Shown: piece by piece, positions 5,034 through 12,287 of the stretch
Position numbering within the stretch: the first letter of the stretch is position 1
Layout: every line of letters starts with the position of its first letter
Assembly (NCBI GenBank): GCA_964596405.1
Contig: CAZQSS010000023.1
Location: 1 to 13,155, forward strand
DNA length: 13,155 nt
DNA from: CAZQSS01 sp964596405
GTDB taxonomy: Bacteria; Patescibacteriota; Patescibacteriia; Magasanikbacterales; UBA10003
Reading direction: 5' to 3'
Program-made: the position numbers and the translations under genes
Notes under the pieces: model-generated
Told to the model about the DNA's origin: nothing
The model's database searches: none
Seen by the model: the letters and a program-made list of their open reading frames with translations, nothing else

Positions 5034-5065
5034 TTATCCACAGTTTCTTCAACACCTCATACACA
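5034..5065 (+). other. Consensus DnaA-box-like 9-mer plus a near match
   Basis: TTATCCACA (5034-5042) is the consensus DnaA-binding 9-mer. TCATACACA (5057-5065) follows 23 bp later with one deviation from TTATNCACA, and both are followed by GTTT. The surroundings are AT-rich. Without dnaA or dnaN nearby and with only two sites, this is not good evidence for an origin. Confidence 0.35.
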
Positions 5066-5088
5066 GTTTTCTCACAAGATATCCAGAA

Positions 5089-5115
5089 AAAGCGTCTTGA
5101 CGCTTTGTTTTTTTT
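5089..5115 (+). terminator. Second intrinsic terminator upstream of the surface operon
   Basis: AAAGCGT (5089-5095) pairs with ACGCTTT (5100-5106) around a CTTG tetraloop and is followed by G and eight T (5108-5115). Downstream, CGCCCT (5141-5146) and AGGGCG (5157-5162) form a small hairpin in the leader of the next gene. I see no convincing promoter between this terminator and 5215. Confidence 0.85.
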
Positions 5116-5214
5116 CTGCGAAAGTGGAAAGTAGGGAGGACGCCCTAACTCATGCAAGGGCGCCAAAACAAGAAGATTCGGACAATTTAACAGCATGCTA
5201 ATCGGAGGAGTAGT

Positions 5215-6795
5215 ATGCAAAAGCAAAAGCAGCAGCTAATTAATTTGATAAAAATTAGTTTAGCGACTAAAACCCTAGCCAGATGGGTTTTTTTTGTGTT
5301 AATTTTTATTACGCTTAATTTTTTCTATTCATTGACCGCCGGGGCGGCCGGGCCCGACATTATCTCTTATCAGGGTCGTCTTTACGATAGCGCGGGTCGG
5401 GTTTTGGGCGACGGCGGCGCGATTTATTATTTTCATTTTTCTATTTGGAACGCGACACAGGGGGGGGAGAAACTTTGGCCGGCTGGCGCGCCGGAGATTA
5501 TACCTTTGGAAGTCGCTTGGGGCGTTTTTAACGCCCGCTTGGGCGACAGCGCGCAGGGGTTTGAGCCGCTCAATCTCAGTTTTAATGAAGACGAATATTA
5601 TTTACAGATAGAAGTGGCGACGACGGCTGATTTTAGCGATGGTGAAGTTTTGAGCCCGCGCCAGCGGATTGTCGCTTCCGGTTACGCCATCAACGCCGAA
5701 CAGCTGGACGGTTACCGCGCTTCCCGAGAGCCTGGCAGTTTAACTATTCCTGTTTTAGACGAACAAGGCCGTTTAGTTTTGGCCGCTGCTTTTTCGGGGG
5801 TGAGAACCGCGTCCAGCTCGCCACTGACATTTCAGGAAGATTCTGGCGGCGAGATTCGTTTTTTCAATGCTCGCAACAAAATTACACCCAATGGAGATTT
5901 GGTGTTTGACGGGCAAATGCTTTTGGGGCGTTTTTTAACACCGCCTCTCGCCTTAGAGGAAGGGAGTTTTTATTATGACGCGACGAAAAAAGACGCGTTT
6001 TTACGGGCTAACGGTCAATGGTTGTCGCTCACGGCCGGCGGTAGCGGCGGAACCTCTACTTTACAATCAGCTTATGATTTTTCGGCCTCGCCCGCCCAAA
6101 TTATCACCGGCGACAATAAAGATTTGCGGATAACTTTGCAAGACATGGCCGTTGATTCCAACATGCTGGTGGATTTGCAAGGGAGCGAATCAACGTTCCA
6201 GATTTTGAAATCGGGCCTGCCGTATCTCACCGCCAAAAATTTTAAAAATCAGATTCAGGTGGGCGAGAGTGGCGGGAGCAATAATCCGACTCTTTTGGTT
6301 TTGGCCACTAAAAATACGGCCGGGGACCCGCCCTGCGTCAACGGCGCGATCTATTACAATTCATCGTCGGGAGAATTTCGGGTCTGCGAAAACAACGACT
6401 GGCAAGAAATCAAAACTCGGGAAAAATCATTTATCACTTTACTGACTACGCCCGAGGGGTATAGGCGTCGTAACCCGGGCCATCAATATGTGGATTTTTT
6501 TCCGGGTAATCCGCAAGCGACTATTTTGGATTTCGGAGGATTTAAAAAAATTCGTCTGGTGGCGCGGATGATGTCGGATAAATTTAACGGCGAGGTTTGC
6601 CTGCGGATTTGGAATGTCACGGATGGCGCTCCGCTGGGCAACGCGGTTTGCGCTGTCGGCAACGCGCCGGTGACGGTCGCGTCAGAATGGATGTCCGTCT
6701 CTTTGACAGGAGACAAACACATCAAATTACAAATAAAAGAAAACTCCAACGGCAATAGTCCTTATATCGGCTTAGTGGCCATTGAATTGGAATAA
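5215..6795 (+). CDS. Secreted surface protein with tail-fibre-like N-terminal domain (526 aa)
   Basis: The start ATG at 5215 follows GGAGGAG (5204-5210). A basic N-terminus leads into a hydrophobic segment (about residues 24-41) and a plausible signal peptidase site after AGA (42-44). The mature protein opens with ISYQGRLYDSAGRVLGDGG (50-68), a Tyr/Phe-rich strand, and SPRQRI and YAINAEQLDG (147-166). This set of motifs is familiar from exported proteins of Parcubacteria-type genomes and from some tail-fibre-like proteins. A Gly/Ser linker lies near 275-281. CVNGAIYYN and FRVCENNDWQEI (374-399) form a small, possibly disulfide-linked motif also common in such proteins. The last 125 residues look like a beta-sandwich, possibly binding a ligand. 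There is no C-terminal membrane anchor. It leads the surface operon, and an adhesin-like or envelope role is inferred, not shown. Confidence 0.8.
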   Translation: MQKQKQQLINLIKISLATKTLARWVFFVLIFITLNFFYSLTAGAAGPDIISYQGRLYDSAGRVLGDGGAIYYFHFSIWNATQGGEKLWPAGAPEIIPLEVAWGVFNARLGDSAQGFEPLNLSFNEDEYYLQIEVATTADFSDGEVLSPRQRIVASGYAINAEQLDGYRASREPGSLTIPVLDEQGRLVLAAAFSGVRTASSSPLTFQEDSGGEIRFFNARNKITPNGDLVFDGQMLLGRFLTPPLALEEGSFYYDATKKDAFLRANGQWLSLTAGGSGGTSTLQSAYDFSASPAQIITGDNKDLRITLQDMAVDSNMLVDLQGSESTFQILKSGLPYLTAKNFKNQIQVGESGGSNNPTLLVLATKNTAGDPPCVNGAIYYNSSSGEFRVCENNDWQEIKTREKSFITLLTTPEGYRRRNPGHQYVDFFPGNPQATILDFGGFKKIRLVARMMSDKFNGEVCLRIWNVTDGAPLGNAVCAVGNAPVTVASEWMSVSLTGDKHIKLQIKENSNGNSPYIGLVAIELE

Positions 6796-6800
6796 TTTTT

Positions 6801-6916
6801 ACCCTGTTAAACCCTCGCGGAGCGAGGATGCCCGTCAAGGTTGAAGTTTAATGGGGTTTAGGCAAAAAGAGTTCAATCAAATTAATTGTTTAATTAATTA
6901 GGCAGTTTAACAGGGT
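6801..6916 (+). promoter_or_regulatory. Structured intergenic leader with alternative pairings over the next ribosome binding site
   Basis: ACCCTGTTAAA (6801-6811) is the exact reverse complement of TTTAACAGGGT (6906-6916), which includes the ribosome binding site of the gene at 6921. TAAACCC (6808-6814) can instead pair with GGGTTTA (6854-6860), and CCTCGC/GCGAGG (6813-6827) forms a local hairpin. The first two pairings exclude each other. There is no T-run, so this is not a normal terminator. Confidence 0.5.
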
Positions 6917-6920
6917 GAAT

Positions 6921-7601
6921 ATGAAAAACAGTTTAAAATTTTTTACCGGTCTGATTATTTTAAATCTTGTCTTGCCTGGAAATGTTTTGGCCGTGGGAGA
7001 AGACGCGGCTATGACCACATCAACCGTAGAGACGGTTTTGGAGAAGACGGTTGATATTATTCAAAACTCTTTAGAGCTCCCCAGCGGCGACCTTGGGGGT
7101 CTTTATGACCAAATACCGGTCGCTAATATGAAAAGTGGGGAATCGACTGAAGAGAAGGAGGACAGCCCGAATTCCAGCGGCGACGGGGGGATGACCAATG
7201 CTCCTGTCGCCGTGGAGGCGGCTGCCGCGAAGATTGATGAAGGATTTCGAGACCTGTCGCCGACTCAAGACGAGCCTAAAGCCGGGCCAAAGACCATCAC
7301 TTTGGAAGAATTAGCCAACGGTCGCCGGCTGGCGCGCGGTGAAAGTGTTTTGGCGCCGTTATTTTCTTGTCGCGGGAAATTTACAACTTTTTTGGTGTAT
7401 AAACAAGATCAAGATTGGCGGCGCGTTCCGGAGGATTACAAATTTAATCGCGCTTTTGCCTGCGACACCGTATCTGAACCGCTGATTTTTGATTTTTCGT
7501 CTTTTAAATCCGGCGCGTACGTTTTTTTGCAAGCGGAACAAAGTGAAATCGGCTCTTGGCGCGAGCCGGAAGTTTTGGCAAATTTTATTATAACGGAATA
7601 A
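6921..7601 (+). CDS. Small secreted hypothetical protein (226 aa)
   Basis: Residues 1-24 (ending PGNVLA) form a standard signal peptide, with cleavage likely after VLA. The mature part starts with a stretch rich in Ser, Glu, Gly and Ala that looks disordered (about residues 60-120). A compact beta-rich C-terminal part (about 125-226) follows, with two Cys, in FSCRGKF and FACDTVS, that could bond outside the cell. No known domain is recognised. I prefer the ATG at 6921 with AGGG just upstream; a GTG at 6915 in the same frame would add two residues and is less likely. The stop is 5 nt before the next start at 7607, so the two are probably co-translated. Its place in the surface operon suggests an envelope role, with no further specificity. 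Confidence 0.75.
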   Translation: MKNSLKFFTGLIILNLVLPGNVLAVGEDAAMTTSTVETVLEKTVDIIQNSLELPSGDLGGLYDQIPVANMKSGESTEEKEDSPNSSGDGGMTNAPVAVEAAAAKIDEGFRDLSPTQDEPKAGPKTITLEELANGRRLARGESVLAPLFSCRGKFTTFLVYKQDQDWRRVPEDYKFNRAFACDTVSEPLIFDFSSFKSGAYVFLQAEQSEIGSWREPEVLANFIITE

Positions 7602-7606
7602 TAATT

Positions 7607-8701
7607 ATGTCGGGTATATTTAAAATTTTTATCTGGACTTTAATCGGCGTGACTTTATCAGGTCTTTCGATTATGTCGGGCCGGGCCGCCGGTTTGGAAT
7701 CAGCGAGTTTTGGCGTCCGCGAATCAGTGATGAGCGATGGCGGCGAAAAATCTTCGTCCGCCCGATGGATTGAACAAGCAACAGTCGGCGGCCCGGTGGC
7801 GGTGGGTATCTCAACCTCCACGCGATATTTACTGAAGAGTGGTTTTCAATATTTTGATGAGTCGCCTCCCGACATCAGCGGGGCGATATTAAACGATGGA
7901 CTGGGCGAGGACATTGACGAACAGACATCGCTTGGCATCATTTCGGCCAATTGGAGCGGTATTTTTGATCCGGAATCCGGCCTGGATCGCGACCGGCCGT
8001 ATGAGGTGAGTTTGCAACGCCAATCCGATGGACAGGCTTGGAATCCGATAGCCGGCCGGTGGCAAGAGAACGCGAGTTTTTTTACCACCTCCACAAAAAT
8101 TACTTTGTCGGGAGTAAATATGGAAACCGATGAAATATATTTTTTTGAACTGCGCGCCCGGAACGCCTTGAAAATGGTTTCCCCCCGGATTAAATCCGAC
8201 GGCCTGCGAATTATTTCTTATCTTTCTTTCCGGCTTGATACCGCGGCAGTTTCGCTGGGCGAGTTGGCGCCGGTAAATGATTTTACCAATCAGGCCACCA
8301 GCACCTTTTTGATTTCCACTAATTTTTATCGCGGTTATCAAATCAGCGCTCAAACCGTTCAACCCCTGACACATACTTTGTTGGCCGATCAAAAAATTGA
8401 AGACTGGGCGGGGACCAACGCCAATCCTTTGTTGTGGAACAAAGAATGCGCGGTTGATAAAAATTTTTGCGGCTTTGGCTATCGCGCCAGCGATAGCGAT
8501 CTGGGCGGCGGAGAGCCGGGGAGATTTGCCATCGGTCCGTATTTTGCCGGTTTTAACCATTCCCAAGGCGATCCGGTAGCTGATCATCGCGGACCAATTG
8601 ATGAAAAAACCGAAATTGTTTATCGAGTTTCGGTGGATGATAAACAGGCGTCTGGACAATACGGCACCACGATTCTTTATGTGGTGAGCGTTAATTTTTA
8701 G
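7607..8701 (+). CDS. Secreted beta-sandwich protein, first module (364 aa)
   Basis: The ATG at 7607 gives a clean signal peptide (residues 1-28, ending SGRAA); the open frame before it overlaps the previous gene and is ignored. Residues 32-85 (SFGVRES, GG, SSSARW, TSTRYLLKSGFQYF) match a segment often seen at the N-terminus of exported Parcubacteria-type proteins. Residues from about 108 to 210 look like a fibronectin-III-type domain (YEVSLQRQ, YFFELRARN). The C-terminal domain (about 215-364) shares a layout with the protein at 9908: a GY-x-[IV]-[ST]-[AV]-QT strand (243), a GFGY motif (289), and the final strand G-x-Y-x-T-T-x-x-Y-V (350-359), five residues before the end. This layout recalls WxL domains, but the W-x-L motif is missing. 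The next gene starts 6 nt later and encodes the presumed membrane partner. Confidence 0.8.
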   Translation: MSGIFKIFIWTLIGVTLSGLSIMSGRAAGLESASFGVRESVMSDGGEKSSSARWIEQATVGGPVAVGISTSTRYLLKSGFQYFDESPPDISGAILNDGLGEDIDEQTSLGIISANWSGIFDPESGLDRDRPYEVSLQRQSDGQAWNPIAGRWQENASFFTTSTKITLSGVNMETDEIYFFELRARNALKMVSPRIKSDGLRIISYLSFRLDTAAVSLGELAPVNDFTNQATSTFLISTNFYRGYQISAQTVQPLTHTLLADQKIEDWAGTNANPLLWNKECAVDKNFCGFGYRASDSDLGGGEPGRFAIGPYFAGFNHSQGDPVADHRGPIDEKTEIVYRVSVDDKQASGQYGTTILYVVSVNF

Positions 8702-8707
8702 TTTGGT

Positions 8708-9709
8708 ATGAATCATTATTATGTTAAACAAATAATTATAGCCCTGGCGATTTTTGTTTTGTTCACGGGCGGCATCAAGCCGGCTTGGTCGCGGCTGGCC
8801 CCGGATGCCGGCAAATTTTTAGAAATCGCTCCGGCCTTGATTCAGATTAAAAAACAAATCGGAGAACAGGTTGGCGAAAAGGTGTTCCTTAAAAATCGAG
8901 GCGACGAGCCGTTGGCCGTGAGAATTTATTTATCACCTCTAGCCCGCGGTTCAACGACTAATTTTCAAAATTTGGCGGCCTGGGTTTCTTTTGACGCCGG
9001 CGATTCATCATTTTTATTGCCGCCCTTTTCCCAAAAAGAACTGACAATAAAAATTCAGGTGCCGTCAACCGCCAAACCCGGCGGTTATTACGGCCAAATA
9101 ATGTTTGAGCCCCTGGCCGGCGCCAAAAAGGAAGGTTTTCTAAAAATTATTTCTGTTATGGCCATGCCTCTGCTTTTAGATGTCTTGCCTCCCCAAGGTC
9201 GGTCGGAACAGGCGGTGATGTTGCAAAATATGGAATTGACGAAAAAAAGCGGGTTAGAAATTTGGCAATTCTTTTTCAATAAGATTTTGCGCGTTGCCAC
9301 CGCTTATGCCGCTCCGCTGGCGGTTTCGGAGCAAGGACCGTTGCTTTTCAAGGCCACGTTAAAAAATACAGGCAAGTTTTTAACATTCGCGAATGGCGAT
9401 TTGATCATTTCTGATTTGAAAGGAAAAAAAATAACAACCAATGTTTTTCCGGAAGTCAGTTTGCTGCCGGCGGAAAGCCGGACTTTGTCCATAGAGGCGC
9501 CCTGGCAAGAAAAATCTTGGTTTTGGTTGGTATTTCCGCAACGTCTCAAAGCCGTTATTGAGATGGGTGGCGGCCGAAGTGAATTGGTTTTTTGGGTTTT
9601 TTCTTGGAAAAAAACTTTAACGGTGGTGATAATTGTTCTTTCTTTGGCTGTTCTTTTCTTTTGCCGCCGGCGTTGCGCGCTGGCTTGCCGCGTTCTTTTT
9701 GTCAACTAA
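8708..9709 (+). CDS. Membrane-anchored DUF916-like (WxL-interacting-protein-like) protein, first module (333 aa)
   Basis: An N-terminal signal peptide (about residues 1-28) is followed by two predicted beta-sandwich domains. One transmembrane helix (about 303-321) and the cationic end RRRC follow, so the bulk lies outside the membrane. Domain 1 carries N-x-G-x-E-P-L-A-V (63-71) and P-G-G-Y-Y-G (124-129), both shared with the protein at 11251. Domain 2 has LKNTGKF and a [LI]-x-P-x-x-[ST]-R type strand. Size and topology fit the DUF916/DUF3324 family that partners WxL proteins in Gram-positive cell-surface complexes, but the assignment rests on reading by eye. It follows its presumed secreted partner by 6 nt. 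The C-terminus past the helix is unusually Cys-rich (CRRRCALAC). No good ribosome binding site is visible, so coupling to the upstream gene is likely. Confidence 0.78.
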   Translation: MNHYYVKQIIIALAIFVLFTGGIKPAWSRLAPDAGKFLEIAPALIQIKKQIGEQVGEKVFLKNRGDEPLAVRIYLSPLARGSTTNFQNLAAWVSFDAGDSSFLLPPFSQKELTIKIQVPSTAKPGGYYGQIMFEPLAGAKKEGFLKIISVMAMPLLLDVLPPQGRSEQAVMLQNMELTKKSGLEIWQFFFNKILRVATAYAAPLAVSEQGPLLFKATLKNTGKFLTFANGDLIISDLKGKKITTNVFPEVSLLPAESRTLSIEAPWQEKSWFWLVFPQRLKAVIEMGGGRSELVFWVFSWKKTLTVVIIVLSLAVLFFCRRRCALACRVLFVN

Positions 9710-9710
9710 G

Positions 9711-9879
9711 TGGTGGCGTCTTTCGGCGCTATTTCAGGCGTTTAATGCGCAAACGGCGTTTTTTGAAAGCTAGCGTCTAGGATCCAAAAAATGTCGTATC
9801 AGCCCCAAACCGGGGTTGGTTTACGCCGAATAGCGCCACCAGTTTAAAAGTCGAACCTGTCCGGGTAGAGACAGGGGTT
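9711..9879 (+). promoter_or_regulatory. Large structured leader upstream of the second module
   Basis: AATAGCGCCACCA (9829-9841) can pair with TGGTGGC (9711-9717) plus GCTATT (9728-9733) across a bulge, or with GGCGCTATT (9725-9733) alone. Inside lies CCCC/GGGG around AAACC (9803-9815). Nearer the gene, CCTGTC/GACAGG (9857-9875) forms a hairpin about 18 nt before the strong ribosome binding site AAGGGGGGTG (9892-9901). None has a T-run. The gap 9710-9907 holds no supported gene and no clear promoter. Confidence 0.45.
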
Positions 9880-9907
9880 AACTAAACAAAGAAGGGGGGT
9901 GAAAAAT

Positions 9908-11095
9908 ATGAAACGAACCTATCGAAAAATGTTTGACAGAAGGTTTAGATATCTTTTGGTCTTGGCCTTACTCGCGTCTTATGTTGTCGGTTTTACGCCG
10001 GCTTATGGCGCGGTGGCCAATGATTTTAAGGATACTCTAAGCGATTCACGGCCAGCGACGGCGGCTAATCATACTATCCAGTTTTTTACTCCCACTGGAG
10101 TAGAATCTTCAACTGACACGATTACCGTTGAATTTGCGGCTTCCGGTCATGAGTTTACCGTTACGAGCACGTTGGATTATACCGACGTTGACTTGGCGTC
10201 TGGCGCAAGCTGTTCGGGCGCGGTTGATAAAACCCTGGCGGCCACGGCGAGCTCGAGCGTTTGGGGAGTCGCGGTGAACACCGGAACCGATACCATCACC
10301 CTGACCGCTCCGACAAACGCGGCCGGAGGTGAAATTACCGCCGGTCATTGCGTAGTTGTTGAAATTGGCACCAATGCCACGGCCGGAGCGACAGGTGATA
10401 AACAAATCACCAATCCGGCGGCCGGCGTCTATAACGTGGACGTGGCCGGTACTTTTGGCGATGCCAATCGCGCGAAAGTGGCCATTGTGGACGGTGTGAG
10501 CGTCTCGGTAACCGTGCCATCGCTTTTGGTTTTCCAGGTGTTGGGCGTGGCCGGCGCTGATTGTCCGATCACCAGTTCCATTAACAGTTCGGCCACCAGC
10601 ATTGATTTTGGCACGATCGCGCAAGAGGACTTTAACAATGCTTGCCAGAAATTGAGAATTGGCACCAATGCCCAGGATGGTTACACGGTAACCGTGCAAA
10701 CCGCCCAGCTTCTGACGAGCGGTAGCGACACTATTGCCAAAGGGACTTGCGACGGAACTTGCTCCGACACCACAGCCGCGGCTTGGGCCAACACTGTCAA
10801 TGCCACGACCGGCGCCACCAATGCCGGTTTCGGGTATTGCATGAAGAACATCTTGGGAGATGGGGCGACTACGGCTGATGCCGCTTGGGGCACCAATTAT
10901 TGCGGCGCCGGCTCCACTTACTTCAAGACGTCCGCCAACGCCGGCGCGAGTGAAACCGCGAGAGCGATATTATCTAGCGCGACGAGAGCGTTAGATGTGG
11001 CCAATATTGAGTATCGCTTGAATGTCTCGCCAGATCAACCGGAGGGCGCTTATACGACCACTGTCGTCTATGTGGCTACACCGCAGTTTGATTGA
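9908..11095 (+). CDS. Secreted Ala/Thr-rich beta-sandwich protein, second module (395 aa)
   Basis: The ATG at 9908 follows GGGGGGTG (9894-9901) and gives a basic start and a signal peptide ending AYGA (35); a GTG at 9899 lies within the ribosome binding site and is rejected. The mature protein is small-residue rich (Ala, Thr, Gly, Ser) with few Lys, typical of abundant surface proteins. The N-terminal domain (36-195) resembles beta-sandwich repeats of exported Parcubacteria-type proteins. SVSVTVPSLLVFQV begins at 198. The C-terminal domain (about 222-395) parallels that of 7607: GYTVTVQT (258), GFGYC (307) and the final strand GAYTTTVVYV (380-389). Several Cys (for example CDGTCSDT) suggest disulfides. 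The strong ribosome binding site and composition suggest it is the most highly made protein of the operon, perhaps a main surface component; that is inference. Confidence 0.82.
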   Translation: MKRTYRKMFDRRFRYLLVLALLASYVVGFTPAYGAVANDFKDTLSDSRPATAANHTIQFFTPTGVESSTDTITVEFAASGHEFTVTSTLDYTDVDLASGASCSGAVDKTLAATASSSVWGVAVNTGTDTITLTAPTNAAGGEITAGHCVVVEIGTNATAGATGDKQITNPAAGVYNVDVAGTFGDANRAKVAIVDGVSVSVTVPSLLVFQVLGVAGADCPITSSINSSATSIDFGTIAQEDFNNACQKLRIGTNAQDGYTVTVQTAQLLTSGSDTIAKGTCDGTCSDTTAAAWANTVNATTGATNAGFGYCMKNILGDGATTADAAWGTNYCGAGSTYFKTSANAGASETARAILSSATRALDVANIEYRLNVSPDQPEGAYTTTVVYVATPQFD

Positions 11096-11116
11096 GTAGA
11101 GTCAACGTAGGAGGAA

Positions 11117-11173
11117 TCCGCCCCTCGGCTCCAAGGGTGACAAGCCCTATAAGGAGGAGATTCGAGGGGCGGA
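11117..11173 (+). promoter_or_regulatory. Long nested hairpin in the leader of the second membrane-partner gene
   Basis: TCCGCCCCTCG (11117-11127) pairs perfectly with CGAGGGGCGGA (11163-11173). Within the loop, CTCC (11129-11132) pairs with GGAG (11153-11156) and AGGG (11134-11137) with CCCT (11145-11148), giving three stacked tiers. Two Shine-Dalgarno-like words, AGGAGG at 11109-11114 and 11152-11157, have no nearby start codon. It lies 22 nt after a stop codon and has no T-run, so a terminator is unlikely. I recognise no known riboswitch. Confidence 0.6.
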
Positions 11174-11233
11174 GAGATAACGTCTTCAAAACAAAATTTT
11201 TGGAGACATTATTTCTCAAACTAAATAATTCTG

Positions 11234-11251
11234 TGTTAGATATTTCTAACA
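11234..11251 (+). promoter_or_regulatory. Hairpin abutting the start codon
   Basis: TGTTAGA (11234-11240) pairs with TCTAACA (11245-11251) around TATT. The last base of the stem is the A of the ATG at 11251. It could hinder initiation there, or favour the second in-frame ATG at 11269. Confidence 0.5.
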
Positions 11252-12279
11252 TGGGTAAATATCATTTTATGACGGGTAAAATATGTTATGGAATTAGCGT
11301 GGTTGCGTTTTTGTTTTTGCCGTTGACGCTCCGGGCGCAGACCATTGTTCCCAAAAACGCCAGTGGCGAAGAATCAAAAAGCCAGTCGGGACAAGAAGCT
11401 AAAACGCCCGCGGCGAACGAAGATAAAACCGTTTCTTCAAAAAAAGCCGTGTCAGTTTCGCCGGTAACTTTTGAATTGACGGCCAATCGGGGAGAATCAT
11501 TCACCAATCAGCTCAAAATATCCAATGTGGGCACGGAGCCATTAGCCGTGATTATGGAAGCGGAGGATTTTACCACCGTTGGGGAAGGCGGGGAGGTGAT
11601 AGTGAAGCCGGCTGAAGACACGTCATTTTCTTTGGCCAAGTGGATTACGGTTGAACCCAAAAATTTCACGCTGGCGCCCGGCGAAGAAAGAGCCGTTGTT
11701 TTTACCATCAGTGTGCCGCTTGACGCCGAACCGGGCGGGCATTATGCCACGGTGATGGCGGCGGCGCAAGGCGCGGCTCCAGGCGTGAGTGGCGTGGCTT
11801 TTGTCCAAAAAACCGGTTCTTTGGTTTTACTCGCGGTCGCGGGCGAGGTAAAAGAACAGATGGTCGTGAATTATCTGGCGGCTCCGTTTTTAAATGAATA
11901 TGGGCCGATTTCTTTTAAGATGCGTTTTGAAAATTTAGGCAGTGTCCATATCAAGCCGCGGGGATTTGTGAGCATTACCGATTCTTTTGATAAAAAACTT
12001 GTGGATATTCCTTTTCCCCAACATAATATTTTCCCCGGCAAAGCCAGAGTCGTAGAAACTTCTTGGGATAAAAAATATCTTTTTGGCAAATACACGGCCA
12101 CTTTGGTGGGGAGTTATGGTCTGGGCAATACGCCGTTCACCGCCCTCACCACTTTTTGGGTCGTGCCTTGGAAGTTTGCAGGCGGCCTCGGCTTCGGCTT
12201 GATTTTGATTGTCTGGGCGCTTTGGAAAATGCGGCACAGATTAAAATTGGCTTTGCATATATTGATTAAGGGCAAATAA
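11251..12279 (+). CDS. Membrane-anchored DUF916-like (WxL-interacting-protein-like) protein, second module (342 aa)
   Basis: This is a paralogue in layout of the protein at 8708. The ATG at 11251 gives a signal peptide ending LRA (29); an ATG at 11269 would also serve, and a TTG at 11092 overlapping the previous stop opens the frame but adds about 53 residues with no signal-like features. Residues 31-70 are a Lys/Glu/Ser-rich spacer. Domain 1 has N-x-G-x-E-P-L-A-V (92-100) and P-G-G-H-Y-A (161-166). Domain 2 includes FENLGSVHIKPRG and IFPGKARVVETSW. One transmembrane helix (about 313-332) is followed by a basic tail, RHRLKLALHILIKGK, placing the domains outside and the tail in the cytoplasm. 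The family link to DUF916 is tentative. It ends 8 nt before the dockerin gene. No ribosome binding site is evident at either ATG. Confidence 0.78.
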   Translation: MGKYHFMTGKICYGISVVAFLFLPLTLRAQTIVPKNASGEESKSQSGQEAKTPAANEDKTVSSKKAVSVSPVTFELTANRGESFTNQLKISNVGTEPLAVIMEAEDFTTVGEGGEVIVKPAEDTSFSLAKWITVEPKNFTLAPGEERAVVFTISVPLDAEPGGHYATVMAAAQGAAPGVSGVAFVQKTGSLVLLAVAGEVKEQMVVNYLAAPFLNEYGPISFKMRFENLGSVHIKPRGFVSITDSFDKKLVDIPFPQHNIFPGKARVVETSWDKKYLFGKYTATLVGSYGLGNTPFTALTTFWVVPWKFAGGLGFGLILIVWALWKMRHRLKLALHILIKGK

Positions 12280-12287
12280 AATGCGCG

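Noticed and set aside
4851..5214. Replication origin
   Set aside because: One perfect DnaA box and one near match, with no dnaA, dnaN or other replication gene nearby.
7889..8731. Minus-strand 280-aa open frame
   Set aside because: Opposite the secreted protein gene at 7607, with no ribosome binding site and composition of a reverse-strand shadow.
9744..9779. Possible leader peptide MRKRRFLKASV in the gap before 9908
   Set aside because: No ribosome binding site and no attenuator with a T-run after it; a chance short frame is as likely.
10109..10699. Minus-strand 196-aa open frame
   Set aside because: Reverse shadow of the Ala/Thr-rich gene at 9908, with no start signals.
11092..11250. TTG start overlapping the previous stop (ATTGA) as the start of the second anchor gene
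   Set aside because: It would place about 53 basic, structureless residues before a good signal peptide and would translate a strong nested hairpin; kept only as an alternative.
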